The notes under the pieces were generated by a model. The model was given only the letters and a program-made list of their open reading frames with translations, did not search any database and was not told the DNA's origin. Shown in pieces: positions 27,709-36,838 of a DNA stretch of 64,000 nt (position 1 is its first letter; each line of letters opens with the position of its first letter). Location: assembly GCF_002573715.1 (NCBI RefSeq), contig NZ_PDHM01000028.1, positions 1 through 64,000 of the forward strand. Reading direction: 5' to 3'. The stretch comes from Paenibacillus sp. EZ-K15. GTDB lineage: Bacteria; Bacillota; Bacilli; Paenibacillales; Paenibacillaceae. The position numbers and the translations under genes are program-made.

Positions 27709-29262
27709 TTGGGTTTCCGCCAATTCATTCATAACCAAAATTCAATAAATCTACATACAACCGATCCAAGCGATCCAGGCACGCTGCTCATACCAGGGAA
27801 ACCGAATATCAAAGGCTCCCGAACGCGAACAACGATTTTTATCTGCCTTGTCCTTCTTATACTATGGCTCATCGGCGTGATGATCTATCAGACTCATAAG
27901 CCACTACCGAAAGGGATCTCCTATGAAAGCTCGCTCTACCAGAGCGACGTTAAAATGTGGACCGACCTGACCTACCCCGGACCGGACGGTCAACCGGTGC
28001 ATGATCGCGAAATCGGACCGCGCATTGGTCAAATTATCGATGAATCCCGAAAGTTCCTGGTGATCGATATGTTTCTGTTCAACGGCTACACCCATAAAGG
28101 TCAGGAGTTCCCCGAAGTTAGCGAAGAACTTGCCCATCGCCTTGTTGCCCATAAGAAGAAATATCCCAACATGGATATCTTCTTTATTTCCGATGAAGTG
28201 AATACCGGGTATGGCTCCTATTCGCTGCCGGAATTCGAGGCCATGAAAGCTGCCGGTATTCATGTGATCCTGACCGATGTTGACCGGCTGCGGGACTCCA
28301 CGCCAGCCTATTCCGCCGTATGGCGCACGTTCTTCCAGTGGTTTGGCCAGTCGGGCAAGGGGACACTCCCCAATCTGATGGCAAACGAAGCACCCGATAT
28401 TACGGTCCGCTCCTATCTGAAGCTGCTGAACGTGAAGGCCAATCACCGTAAAATCGTCATCAGCGAGAACACAGCGCTGGTCACTTCGGCCAACATCCAT
28501 GACGCCAGCGCGTTCCATTCGAACATTGCCTTCGAAACGAGCGGGGACATCATCGGGGATATGCTTGCAGCCGAACAAGCCGCCGTTAACCTTACAAGCC
28601 GAATCAAACTACCGGAATATGAGCCAGACTCCAAGCCACACGTGCAACCTTCTGGTCAAGCAAACGATGTCGATGTTCGTTATTTGACGGAAGGGAAAAT
28701 CTATAAATATGTTCTGAAGGACATTGAGCAATCCCAGCCCGGGGACACGCTCTGGATGGGGATGTTCTATCTGGCCGACAGCAAAGTCATGGACCAGCTT
28801 CTTAAGGCCTCGGATCGCGGCGTTGATATCCGCCTCATCCTGGATCCGAACCAGAATGCCTTTGGCCGGGACAAGATCGGCATCCCTAACCGTCCGGCTG
28901 CTGCTGAGCTCATTCAAAAATCCAAGGGCAACATCTCTGTTCGCTGGTACAACACCGGTACAGAGCAGTATCATACCAAGCTCATGTACATTGCCAAACC
29001 GACAGGCAAGTCTGTGATTACCGGCGGGTCAACCAACTTCACCCAGCGGAATCTGGCGGATCTCAATTTGGAAAACAACTTGTGGATAGCCGCGCCTAAG
29101 GATCATCCGCTCACCCGGGATCTGGACCGTTACTTTAATCGGATATGGTTCAACGAAGGCGCAGCCTTTACTCTCGAAGCTGAGGCTTACCAAGGAAAAA
29201 CGACATGGATGAAGGACATCCTGTTTAAACTACAGAAATGGCTCGGTTTCACTACCTTTTAA
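27709..29262 (+). CDS. Membrane-anchored phospholipase D-like protein
   Basis: A 517-residue protein with one N-terminal membrane segment (about residues 42-62, FICLVLLILWLIGVMIY) and two PLD catalytic motifs: NHRKIVI near residue 247 and YHTKLMYI near residue 424, each followed by an S/T-x-N segment (TSANIHD, GGSTNFT). It therefore belongs to the HKD phosphodiesterase superfamily, but each motif lacks the canonical Asp spacing of Cls. The substrate is unknown; phospholipid transfer or hydrolysis outside the membrane is plausible. It starts with TTG 27709, 10 nt after AGGAGG, and converges on a cardiolipin synthase gene. Confidence 0.85.
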   Translation: MGFRQFIHNQNSINLHTTDPSDPGTLLIPGKPNIKGSRTRTTIFICLVLLILWLIGVMIYQTHKPLPKGISYESSLYQSDVKMWTDLTYPGPDGQPVHDREIGPRIGQIIDESRKFLVIDMFLFNGYTHKGQEFPEVSEELAHRLVAHKKKYPNMDIFFISDEVNTGYGSYSLPEFEAMKAAGIHVILTDVDRLRDSTPAYSAVWRTFFQWFGQSGKGTLPNLMANEAPDITVRSYLKLLNVKANHRKIVISENTALVTSANIHDASAFHSNIAFETSGDIIGDMLAAEQAAVNLTSRIKLPEYEPDSKPHVQPSGQANDVDVRYLTEGKIYKYVLKDIEQSQPGDTLWMGMFYLADSKVMDQLLKASDRGVDIRLILDPNQNAFGRDKIGIPNRPAAAELIQKSKGNISVRWYNTGTEQYHTKLMYIAKPTGKSVITGGSTNFTQRNLADLNLENNLWIAAPKDHPLTRDLDRYFNRIWFNEGAAFTLEAEAYQGKTTWMKDILFKLQKWLGFTTF

Positions 29263-29334
29263 AATTCTTTCAATATGATGTATGTACGCACATGAAGTGC
29301 CGGTATGTACCGCGAGTTCCCCACCTCCACCGCA

Positions 29335-30837
29335 TTACAGCAGAGGTGACATTAGCCGGGCGGCCGACTCCAGCAGCCGGGTCATGATTCTCTTTTTGCG
29401 GGTATGATTGCGGTCGTACAGGATAGCGGATTCCTGGTCCTGCTCGAAGTCGGATACCAGCCTGCCTACGCTTTCCGTATGAACGAGTAAAGCATTAACC
29501 TCAAAATTAAGGTGGAAACTCCGCATGTCCATGTTAGCCGTGCCAATGGTTGCGACCTCGCCGTCAACGATCAGCAGCTTCGAGTGCATAAACCCTTTTT
29601 CATATTCATACACCCTTACCCCGGCATCCAGCAGAGCCGGAAAATAGGAATGAGAAGCCAGGAAGGGCAGCCATTTGTCCGGTTTCGACGGAAACAGAAT
29701 CCGTACATCAAGACCGGACAAGGCAGCAACCCTGAGCGCGGTGAATATGTCTTCATCCGGTATAAAATAAGGCGTAGCCAGCCATACCGACTTACGAGCC
29801 GACACAATCATGGAGAAGAAGATGTTCTTCAGGGCTCTTCGCTCATTGTCCGGTCCGCTTGCGATAATCTGTACGGCACCGGCACGGTTCTCCAGCAAAT
29901 CCGGTGAATAATAGATGGGTTCACTCGGCTGCTCACCCGTCATGTACTGCCAATCCTGCAAAAAGATAACTTGGAGCGTTCTGACAGCCTCTCCGCGAAC
30001 AAGCATGTGGGTATCGCGCCAGAAACCGAATGCCTTGCTGCGGCTTAAATACTCATCCCCTACATTCAATCCGCCAACGAATCCGACACTCCCGTCAATA
30101 ACAACGATTTTGCGATGATTGCGGTAATTCACGCGGCTCGTGAAAAATATCGTTTTGGGACTGCCGAATACGGCGACCTGTACACCCGCATCCCGCATCT
30201 CCTGCAAAAAGGAAGGCGGCAGCTGCAAGCTGCCAACGGCGTCCACCATAAACCGAACGGCCACCCCCTTTTTCGCCTTCCGTATCAAAATTTCCTGGAT
30301 CTGCGTTCCGATCGCATCCGGACGGTAAATGTAATATTCCATATGAATGTGATGCGCCGCTTGTTCCAGCTCCCCAATCAAGGCCGCAAAAGTCTCTTCA
30401 CCGTCGGTCAGCACCTTGGTATCGCTCGAGAAGGAAATCGGCGTGCGTGCAAGGCGGGTAGACAGCTGAAGGAGCTGCTGCACTTCGGCCTTAAAGCAGG
30501 AGATGTCTGGGGTGTTCTTCCGGAGCACTTCGCTGGTATATACCAGAACGTCCTTCCGCGCCTTTTTATCGTATTTTCTCCGCTTGAAATAGTTCTGTCC
30601 GAACAAAAAATAAAAGACAAGCCCTACGATAGGGACAAGCGCCAAGAGCAGAATCCAGGCCAACGTGCTGGTGGGATGACGATTCTCCATAAAAATCATG
30701 AATCCGATGGATACTACGGTTAGCGTAGAGAATATCCCGATAATGGTCCCGGTCGTCTTCCCGAAATAATCCATGCCAAAATAATAAAACGCGAACAAAA
30801 GCGCGGTAATCAGTACAGCCTCTATTCCCTTTCTCAT
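29335..30837 (-). CDS. cls: Cardiolipin synthase
   Basis: Cls condenses two phosphatidylglycerols into cardiolipin and glycerol. The 500-residue protein has two N-terminal membrane segments (about residues 5-25 and 35-82), the FGQNYFKRRKYDKK linker, and two full HKD motifs: NHRKIVVIDG near residue 240 and MHSKLLIVDG near residue 416. Each is followed by GGLN/GTANMD. Length matches Bacillus ClsA. It converges on the PLD-like gene. Confidence 0.95.
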   Translation of the reverse strand: MRKGIEAVLITALLFAFYYFGMDYFGKTTGTIIGIFSTLTVVSIGFMIFMENRHPTSTLAWILLLALVPIVGLVFYFLFGQNYFKRRKYDKKARKDVLVYTSEVLRKNTPDISCFKAEVQQLLQLSTRLARTPISFSSDTKVLTDGEETFAALIGELEQAAHHIHMEYYIYRPDAIGTQIQEILIRKAKKGVAVRFMVDAVGSLQLPPSFLQEMRDAGVQVAVFGSPKTIFFTSRVNYRNHRKIVVIDGSVGFVGGLNVGDEYLSRSKAFGFWRDTHMLVRGEAVRTLQVIFLQDWQYMTGEQPSEPIYYSPDLLENRAGAVQIIASGPDNERRALKNIFFSMIVSARKSVWLATPYFIPDEDIFTALRVAALSGLDVRILFPSKPDKWLPFLASHSYFPALLDAGVRVYEYEKGFMHSKLLIVDGEVATIGTANMDMRSFHLNFEVNALLVHTESVGRLVSDFEQDQESAILYDRNHTRKKRIMTRLLESAARLMSPLL

Positions 30838-30976
30838 ATCGTTTACCCCTTGTTCTTCATCGTTTCTGTCTCTATGTATGTACGATGCTGGTCACACCAT
30901 ATTCTACATGATCTCCCCCAGGAACTAAAGACTGTTCTCCTTGAGCCGACAAGGCCTGATGCCCAAAAATAAAATA

Positions 30977-31005
30977 TTGACAATGTGAACGCCATTTGTT
31001 AAAAA
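30977..31005 (+). promoter_or_regulatory. Promoter of the TetR-SMR operon
   Basis: A consensus -35 TTGACA (30977-30982) is followed by 17 bp and -10 TAAAAA (31000-31005). The palindromic operator begins 2 bp later, so repressor binding would block this promoter. Confidence 0.65.
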
Positions 31006-31007
31006 TA

Positions 31008-31027
31008 TAACTAACGATCGTTAGTTA
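31008..31027. promoter_or_regulatory. 20-bp perfect palindrome, TetR operator
   Basis: TAACTAACGA and its exact complement TCGTTAGTTA abut to make a perfect 20-bp palindrome. It sits between the -10 and the TetR start codon and overlaps the first bases of the ribosome site, the expected place for an autorepression operator. Confidence 0.8.
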
Positions 31028-31038
31028 GGAGGAATCTT

Positions 31039-31635
31039 ATGAGTGCCGCCGACATTAAACAATCCGCCCTTGCCCACTTTGCCAAAAACGGTTACGAAGG
31101 GGCATCGTTAAAACATATTGCTGACGACTGCGGAATCAAAAAACCGTCGATTTATGCCCATTTTTCGAGTAAGAAGGATTTGTTTCTGCAAGTGCTCCAG
31201 GACGTATTCCAGCGTCAAGAGGAATCGATGGTGGCCTATTTTCTTAACCATGCCGATTGGCCGCTCGAGCAGCAGCTGCACGGATTTCTTGAAAGCCGTC
31301 TCCAAGCTTATCGCCTGGATGATGAAGTCCAGTTCTTCATGCGAATGGCCTTCTTTCCGCCAAGCACGCTGTATGACGAAGTGATGGCGATGGTGTATCC
31401 GCTGCTTGATCAACAAGAGCAGAACTTGTCGAGGCTGCTTGCCGTGGGCTGTCCGGAGCATGGACGTATCATCCGTCATCCGCGCAATGCGGCGATTGCC
31501 TTTATGACCTTGGTGGACGGAATTCATCTGGAAACCGTATACGGCGGGGAAGAACGGGCCTTAAGGCGGCTCGCGGCCGCTTGGCCTGTGTATTGGTTAG
31601 GGGTGAAGAAACAAAGAAATAGCCATATGAGTTAA
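31039..31635 (+). CDS. TetR/AcrR family transcriptional regulator
   Basis: A 198-residue regulator with the TetR DNA-binding domain at residues 5-50 (ALAHFAKNGYEGASLKHIA, then CGIKKPSIYAHFSSKKDLF) and a variable ligand-binding C-terminal domain. It lies 92-104 bp upstream of two SMR efflux genes and is preceded by a perfect palindrome. It most likely represses itself and the efflux pair until a cationic ligand binds. The ligand is not deducible. Confidence 0.92.
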   Translation: MSAADIKQSALAHFAKNGYEGASLKHIADDCGIKKPSIYAHFSSKKDLFLQVLQDVFQRQEESMVAYFLNHADWPLEQQLHGFLESRLQAYRLDDEVQFFMRMAFFPPSTLYDEVMAMVYPLLDQQEQNLSRLLAVGCPEHGRIIRHPRNAAIAFMTLVDGIHLETVYGGEERALRRLAAAWPVYWLGVKKQRNSHMS

Positions 31636-31739
31636 ATCCCGGTAGAATTACGCATGATAATTAGGAAGTTCAAGAAGAATATGAGTAAGAGTCTCTAACT
31701 GAGGTTACTGTTCTTTTCATAAAAGGAGTGACAATCATA

Positions 31740-32081
31740 ATGAATCGCAACTGGGGTTATGTACTGCTCGCCGGATTGGTTGAAGTCATATGGGTTATGG
31801 GTTTGAAGCATTCCGCTAACATCTGGGAATGGCTTGGAACCGTGGCCGCCATTGCAGCGAGCTTCTATCTTATTATCGAGGCAGCCAAACGGCTGCCGGT
31901 CGGAACGGTGTATGCCGTCTTTACCGGAATCGGTACCGCCGGGACGGTGGCTTCCGAAATGCTGTTCTTCGGAGAACCGTTTAAACTGGTCAAAGTGCTT
32001 CTGATCTGCGTGCTGCTGGCAGGCGTGATCGGCCTTAAGCTGGTTACGAGTGATCATGCAGAACCGGAGGTGAGCAAATAA
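31740..32081 (+). CDS. SMR family multidrug efflux subunit 1
   Basis: A 113-residue small multidrug resistance protein with four membrane helices and the essential membrane Glu15 in GLVEVIWVMGLK. It has the family segments PVGTVYAVFTGIGT and GVIGLKL. I start at ATG 31740 (MNRNWGYVLLAG), 11 nt after AGGAG; an upstream GTG overlaps the ribosome site. It is coupled to the next SMR gene by a TAATG overlap, so the two probably form a heterodimer like YkkCD or EbrAB. Confidence 0.93.
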   Translation: MNRNWGYVLLAGLVEVIWVMGLKHSANIWEWLGTVAAIAASFYLIIEAAKRLPVGTVYAVFTGIGTAGTVASEMLFFGEPFKLVKVLLICVLLAGVIGLKLVTSDHAEPEVSK

Positions 32082-32395
32082 TGGCTTGGGTTGCTCTTGT
32101 ATTTGCCGGATTATTTGAAATCGGCGGCGTTATCGGTATCAAAGGCGTGTCGGAACGTAAGGGATGGCGCTATGTACTGATTTTGGCCTTATCTTTTGCC
32201 GCCAGCTTCTCCCTCCTCTCCTACGCCATGACCGTACTGCCTATGGGTACCGCTTATGCCATCTGGACGGGAATCGGAACGGCGGGCGGTGCGATCACCG
32301 GGATGTTCCTGTTCGGGGAACCCAAGGAGTGGCGGCGGGTGCTGTTTATTGCCATGATTCTGTGCTCGGCTGTCGGTCTGAAATTGATCAGTTAA
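32081..32395 (+). CDS. SMR family multidrug efflux subunit 2
   Basis: A 104-residue SMR protein with four membrane helices, Glu13 in AGLFEIGGVIGIKG, and PMGTAYAIWTGIGTAGGAITG. Its ATG overlaps the stop of subunit 1. Paired SMR genes usually encode a heteromeric pump with fixed opposite topologies. No guanidine (ykkC) riboswitch is visible upstream; control is probably by the TetR gene. A terminator follows at 32437. Confidence 0.93.
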   Translation: MAWVALVFAGLFEIGGVIGIKGVSERKGWRYVLILALSFAASFSLLSYAMTVLPMGTAYAIWTGIGTAGGAITGMFLFGEPKEWRRVLFIAMILCSAVGLKLIS

Positions 32396-32436
32396 ATAAT
32401 TTCAACAAATTTCATATGTTTTCAGAACCCATGAAA

Positions 32437-32477
32437 AGGGACGACCGTAGTAAAGTTGAAACGGTCGTTCTTTTTCA
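32437..32477 (+). terminator. Terminator of the SMR operon
   Basis: An 8-bp perfect core (ACGACCGT, 32441-32448, with 32461-32468), extended by flanking pairs, is followed by CTTTTTC. It separates the SMR pair from the next TetR gene. Confidence 0.85.
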
Positions 32478-32490
32478 TATATAATAATTC

Positions 32491-32526
32491 TTGACCTCAT
32501 GGTCAACTCAAGAACTGCAAAGTTCT
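32491..32526. promoter_or_regulatory. Two 6-4-6 inverted repeats before the TetR-RND operon
   Basis: TTGACC-TCAT-GGTCAA (32491-32506) and AGAACT-GCAA-AGTTCT (32511-32526) are perfect inverted repeats of the same architecture, 4 bp apart. A TATAAT-like box lies just upstream near 32478-32484. The first has the TGACC-N4-GGTCA form common to TetR operators. Both are good candidates for binding by the adjacent TetR protein. Confidence 0.65.
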
Positions 32527-32546
32527 CAAACGAGGTGAGCTATTGA

Positions 32547-33485
32547 TTGGCTGATAAAACGGCAGAAAAACGACGGCAAATACTCATCACTGCGATGCAG
32601 CTGTTTTCCGCGAAGGGCTCTTCGGTTACCTCCATGCAGGAAATCGCCGAAGTATGCGGGATGTCGAAAGGCAGCCTCTATCTTCATTTCAAATCCAAAG
32701 AGGAACTGGAAAAGAGCATTTACGAGCTTATCGCAAGCCGCATTAAAGATGAGATTCTCCGGGTCGATCAAGATCCGCTGCTTGCACCTAAGGAGCAGCT
32801 GCGCAAGCAGACGGAAGTGCTTCTGGTCCATTTTCTGGAGATCCGGGAATTTCTCCTGAAGCAATTCCATGATCAGATGCCGCCGGGGAAACCGCCTTTT
32901 GACAAGGAAAACATGCGGCAGGAAATGCTGGCTACATTGCAGTGGTTTAACAATAAGCTGAAAACCATTTATGGACCGGACGTAGAACCGTATACGATGG
33001 AGATCGGCATGTTTATGGGCAGTATGCTCGGTTCGTATATCCGTTTCCTGTTCATGCCGGGATTTCATTTGAATGTGGGAATCATCGCTGATCATCAGAT
33101 CCAGCTGCTCGATGATATTGTAGCCAGCATTCTGCGCAGACGGCCCGATCCCCTGATCCCGATGGAGGCGGTTGGGCAATTGGGCCAATTATGCCAAACC
33201 GACATGCGCACGCAGCGTCATCCTCTCATTGTCATTAAGACCATGAAGAATGAGCTTAAGAGGATCCAGGTGGAGCCGGATGTCCGGGAAGATGCAATGG
33301 AGTCGCTCAATATTATGGAGAAGGAGCTGCTTGCCCTTCAGCCCAGCCGGGCCGTTCTGAAAGGAATGCTTGCCAACTTGGAGGGGATCGAGGACCTTGA
33401 AGCATTGTTTACGGAGCTCAAGGGCACCATTGTGACTGTACTCGAAAGCTATCTTACACCCGGTGGAATGATGAAGGGGAATTAG
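32547..33485 (+). CDS. TetR/AcrR family regulator, long form
   Basis: A 312-residue TetR-type protein, longer than the usual 190-220. Residues 6-50 form the DNA-binding domain (QILITAMQLFSAKGSSVTSMQEIA, CGMSKGSLYLHFKSKEEL). The C-terminal 230 residues include an extra helical part rich in Leu and Glu. The start is TTG 32547, about 9 nt after GAGGTG. It lies 46 bp before the RND pump gene and probably controls it. B. subtilis swrC (yerP) likewise has a TetR-type gene nearby. Confidence 0.9.
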   Translation: MADKTAEKRRQILITAMQLFSAKGSSVTSMQEIAEVCGMSKGSLYLHFKSKEELEKSIYELIASRIKDEILRVDQDPLLAPKEQLRKQTEVLLVHFLEIREFLLKQFHDQMPPGKPPFDKENMRQEMLATLQWFNNKLKTIYGPDVEPYTMEIGMFMGSMLGSYIRFLFMPGFHLNVGIIADHQIQLLDDIVASILRRRPDPLIPMEAVGQLGQLCQTDMRTQRHPLIVIKTMKNELKRIQVEPDVREDAMESLNIMEKELLALQPSRAVLKGMLANLEGIEDLEALFTELKGTIVTVLESYLTPGGMMKGN

Positions 33486-33531
33486 TCCAAGTTAGAGACA
33501 TAGAGTTTTGGAGAGGAGAGAGAATCGCCTA

Positions 33532-36500
33532 ATGAAAGGAATTATCAATTTCTCGCTGCGCAACAAGTTTGCGATCTGGCTGCTGACCATCATCGTCAGC
33601 TTCGGAGGGTTATACAGCGGACTGACGATGAAGCAAGAAACCATTCCGGATATTAACGTCCCGTTCTTAAGTGTCACCGCGATCTATCCGGGTGCAGCCC
33701 CTGAAGGTGTTGTGGAGGATGTTACCAAACCGCTCGAGACGAGACTCCGCAATATTGACGGCGTCAAAACCGTAACCTCCACTTCCATGGAGAATGCAGC
33801 TAATGTCATGGTTGAGTTTGATTATGGTAGTGATCTGGACAACGCTACGGCGGCTGTTCGTGAAGCCATCAATGAGGTAAAGCTACCTGATGACGCCCAG
33901 AAACCTACCATATCCAAATTCAGCATGAGCTCCATGCCGGTTGTCTCCCTAAGTATTGCGAATAAAGACAATATGGCATTGGATGAATTGACACGCATCA
34001 CAGAGAACGACATCGTTCCGGAGCTGGAGGATTTGGACGGAGTTGCTTCCATCCAGGTAGCCGGACAATTCGTGAACGAGGTACAGCTGAAGTTTAATCA
34101 GGACAAACTGAACGAGCTTGGCCTGACGGAGGATACCGTCAAAGGTATCGTGCAGGGTTCCGCGCTGTACGTTCCGCTCGGCATGTTCGAAATGGAAAAA
34201 TCGCAGAAGGCCGTTGCTATTGATGGCGGCATCATCGGCATTGACGATCTGAAGAATATCGCCATTCCGGTTATTCCGGGTGGCGGCGGTGCAGATGCAT
34301 CTGCCGGAGCTGGTGCTCCGAATGCCGGGACAGGTCAACAACCATCGCAGCAGCCTTCCGGTAACGCAGCTGGGGCAGGCCAACAAGGCGCTCCTGGAGC
34401 CGGTGCGGCTGCTGGCGGACCAAGCGGTGCTCCTGCCGTTCCGACCGGCATTCCAACTGTGAAACTCAGCGAGATTGCCAAAATTGAAGTTATCGGAACC
34501 TCGGAATCCATCTCCCGCACCAACGGGAAGGAATCGATCGGTATCCAAATCGTGAAAGCCAACGACGCCAATACGGTTGACGTTGTCAATCAGGTCAAAG
34601 ACAAGGCCGAAGAATTGAGAGGCCTCTATCCTGGCATGGATCTGACGATCATGCTGGACCAAGGCAAGCCGATTGAAGACTCTGTCCATACGATGCTTTC
34701 CAAGGCATTATTCGGTGCACTGTTCGCCGTTCTGATCATTATGGTCTTCCTGCGCAACATCCGTTCGACGATTATATCGATCATTTCGATTCCATTGTCC
34801 TTGCTGATTGCGGTTCTGTGCCTGAGACAAATGGATATCACCTTGAATATGATGTCGCTCGGTGCCATGACCGTTGCTATCGGCCGGGTTGTCGATGATT
34901 CGATCGTCGTGATCGAGAATATCTACCGGCGCATGTCCCTCTCGACCGAGAAGTTGACGGGCCGAGAGCTCATTAGCGCCGCTACACGTGAAATGTTTGT
35001 ACCGATCATGTCCTCCACCATCGTAACCATCGCGGTATTCCTGCCGCTTACCTTGGTCAGCGGTATGGTCGGAGAGCTGTTCATGCCATTTGCATTGACG
35101 ATGGTCTTTGCACTGCTCGCTTCCCTGGTCGTGGCGGTCACGCTCGTACCCGCTATGGCGCACAGCCTGTTCCGCAAAGGCTTGAAGAACAAACATGATC
35201 ATGCAGAGAAACCGGGCGCAATGGCCCGCGGGTATCGTTCCATTCTGAAATGGACGCTGAATCACAAAGCCATTACATTCCTGGCAGCCATCGTGTTATT
35301 GGCAGGAAGCCTGTTCCTGACGAAGTACCTTGGAGTTAGCTTTATTCCTGAACAGGAAGACAAATATGCCATGGTCACTTATTCTCCTGAACCTGGCGTC
35401 ATGCTGGAGGATGTAGAGGAACGCGCATTAAAAGCGGAGAAATTGATCCTGGATCAGCCTGGAGTGCAAACGATGCAGTACTCCATCGGCGGAAGCAACC
35501 CGCTTGGTATGGGATCAGCCAATTCCGGATTGTTCTATATTATGTATGACCCGGACACGAAAAACTTCGAAGATGTCAAAAAAGCGCTTGTCGAGGATCT
35601 TGCCAAGGAAGTACCGGATGGTACTTGGTCCAATATGGACATGGCGGCCGGCGGCTTTGGCGGCAGCCAGTTAACGGTTAACGTCTTTGGCGACTCTCTG
35701 GAACAGATCAAGCCGGTGGCTGATCAAATCGCAGAGCTCGCAAACAAGGATACCGCCACCTTCGACAATGCAAAGACCAGCTTGTCCGAAGCGTTCGAGC
35801 AGTATACGCTGGTTGCCGACCAAGAGAAGCTGAGCTCCCTTGGCCTGACAGCCGGACAATTGGCAATGAAGCTGTCTCCGGTACGGGAACGTCCGGTCTT
35901 GACCGAAGTCAAAATTGAGGACAAGACCTACAATGTTTACATTGAGACGGACAGCAAAACCTATAAGAGTATAAAGGAAATCGAGAACGAAACCGTCACC
36001 TCCCCACTCGGTATCGAAGTACCGATCAAGGATGTGGCCAAGGTGGAAAAAGGAACGACTCCAGACTCCATTATGCGCATCGACGGGAAAATGGTTGTGA
36101 CCGTTACGGCCGACATCCTGTCCAGCGATGTAGGATCGGCCTCCACCAACCTGGAGACTGAAGTAAACAAGCTTGAGCTTCCAGACGGCGTATCCGTCCA
36201 ATTCGGAGGCGTCACCGAGCAAATCAACGAAACCTTCGGACAGCTTGGACTCGCCATGCTGGCAGCCATTGCGATTGTATACTTTGTGCTTGTGGTTACA
36301 TTCGGTGGCGGTCTCGCACCGTTCGCCATCCTGTTCTCGCTGCCGTTCATTGTCATCGGAGCCATTATCGGCTTGCTCGTCACAGGCGAGACCCTGAACG
36401 TGTCTGCACTCATGGGCGTACTCATGCTGATCGGTATCGTCGTGACCAATGCGATTGTATTGATCGACCGCGTGATCCATATGGAACGCGAAGGAATGAG

Positions 36501-36747
36501 CACCCGCGAAGCCCTGCTTGAAGCCGGCGCTACCCGTCTTCGTCCAATCCTGATGACGGCACTCGCGACGATCGGCGCTCTTCTGCCTCTCGTATTCGGT
36601 TGGGAGAGCAGCGCAGGTATCATCTCGAAAGGTCTCGGCATTACGGTTATCGGCGGTCTGATCAGTTCGACGCTGCTCACGCTCGTGGTGGTACCTATCG
36701 TGTACGAGTTCCTGATGAAGTTCAGCAAGAAAAGAATCGAAGATTAA
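33532..36747 (+). CDS. RND efflux pump (SwrC/HAE1-like) with a low-complexity insert
   Basis: A 1071-residue proton-driven exporter with twelve membrane helices and two large outer loops. Recognisable parts are MKQETIPDINVPFL after helix 1, the proton-relay helix GRVVDDSIVVIENIYRR near residue 460, and GIVVTNAIVLIDRV in the second half. It resembles B. subtilis SwrC, linked to surfactin self-resistance. Residues about 249-307 are a Gly/Ala/Pro/Gln-rich stretch inside the first porter/docking region, where relatives have a short loop. ATG 33532 follows GGAGAGGAG; no TolC or adaptor gene is present, as usual in Gram-positives. A terminator follows. Confidence 0.95.
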   Translation: MKGIINFSLRNKFAIWLLTIIVSFGGLYSGLTMKQETIPDINVPFLSVTAIYPGAAPEGVVEDVTKPLETRLRNIDGVKTVTSTSMENAANVMVEFDYGSDLDNATAAVREAINEVKLPDDAQKPTISKFSMSSMPVVSLSIANKDNMALDELTRITENDIVPELEDLDGVASIQVAGQFVNEVQLKFNQDKLNELGLTEDTVKGIVQGSALYVPLGMFEMEKSQKAVAIDGGIIGIDDLKNIAIPVIPGGGGADASAGAGAPNAGTGQQPSQQPSGNAAGAGQQGAPGAGAAAGGPSGAPAVPTGIPTVKLSEIAKIEVIGTSESISRTNGKESIGIQIVKANDANTVDVVNQVKDKAEELRGLYPGMDLTIMLDQGKPIEDSVHTMLSKALFGALFAVLIIMVFLRNIRSTIISIISIPLSLLIAVLCLRQMDITLNMMSLGAMTVAIGRVVDDSIVVIENIYRRMSLSTEKLTGRELISAATREMFVPIMSSTIVTIAVFLPLTLVSGMVGELFMPFALTMVFALLASLVVAVTLVPAMAHSLFRKGLKNKHDHAEKPGAMARGYRSILKWTLNHKAITFLAAIVLLAGSLFLTKYLGVSFIPEQEDKYAMVTYSPEPGVMLEDVEERALKAEKLILDQPGVQTMQYSIGGSNPLGMGSANSGLFYIMYDPDTKNFEDVKKALVEDLAKEVPDGTWSNMDMAAGGFGGSQLTVNVFGDSLEQIKPVADQIAELANKDTATFDNAKTSLSEAFEQYTLVADQEKLSSLGLTAGQLAMKLSPVRERPVLTEVKIEDKTYNVYIETDSKTYKSIKEIENETVTSPLGIEVPIKDVAKVEKGTTPDSIMRIDGKMVVTVTADILSSDVGSASTNLETEVNKLELPDGVSVQFGGVTEQINETFGQLGLAMLAAIAIVYFVLVVTFGGGLAPFAILFSLPFIVIGAIIGLLVTGETLNVSALMGVLMLIGIVVTNAIVLIDRVIHMEREGMSTREALLEAGATRLRPILMTALATIGALLPLVFGWESSAGIISKGLGITVIGGLISSTLLTLVVVPIVYEFLMKFSKKRIED

Positions 36748-36756
36748 GTAGAACAC

Positions 36757-36798
36757 CAAAGCCCCGGCTTCCTACACTAGGAGACCGGGGCTTTTTTT
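36757..36798 (+). terminator. Terminator of the RND gene
   Basis: Stem AAAGCCCCGG (36758-36767) pairs with CCGGGGCTTT (36785-36794), followed by a long T-run. It is 10 bp after the pump stop codon. Confidence 0.92.
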
Positions 36799-36838
36799 GA
36801 TGACTATGATGTTGACGACTATGATGTTGTCTTGCTCG

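Noticed and set aside
31636..31739. Guanidine-I (ykkC) riboswitch before the SMR pair
   Set aside because: The gap is too short and lacks the conserved motifs; a TetR gene is the likelier control.
36800..36832. Short direct repeat of GACTATGATGTTG after the RND terminator
   Set aside because: Two imperfect copies only, in a short spacer; no function suggested.
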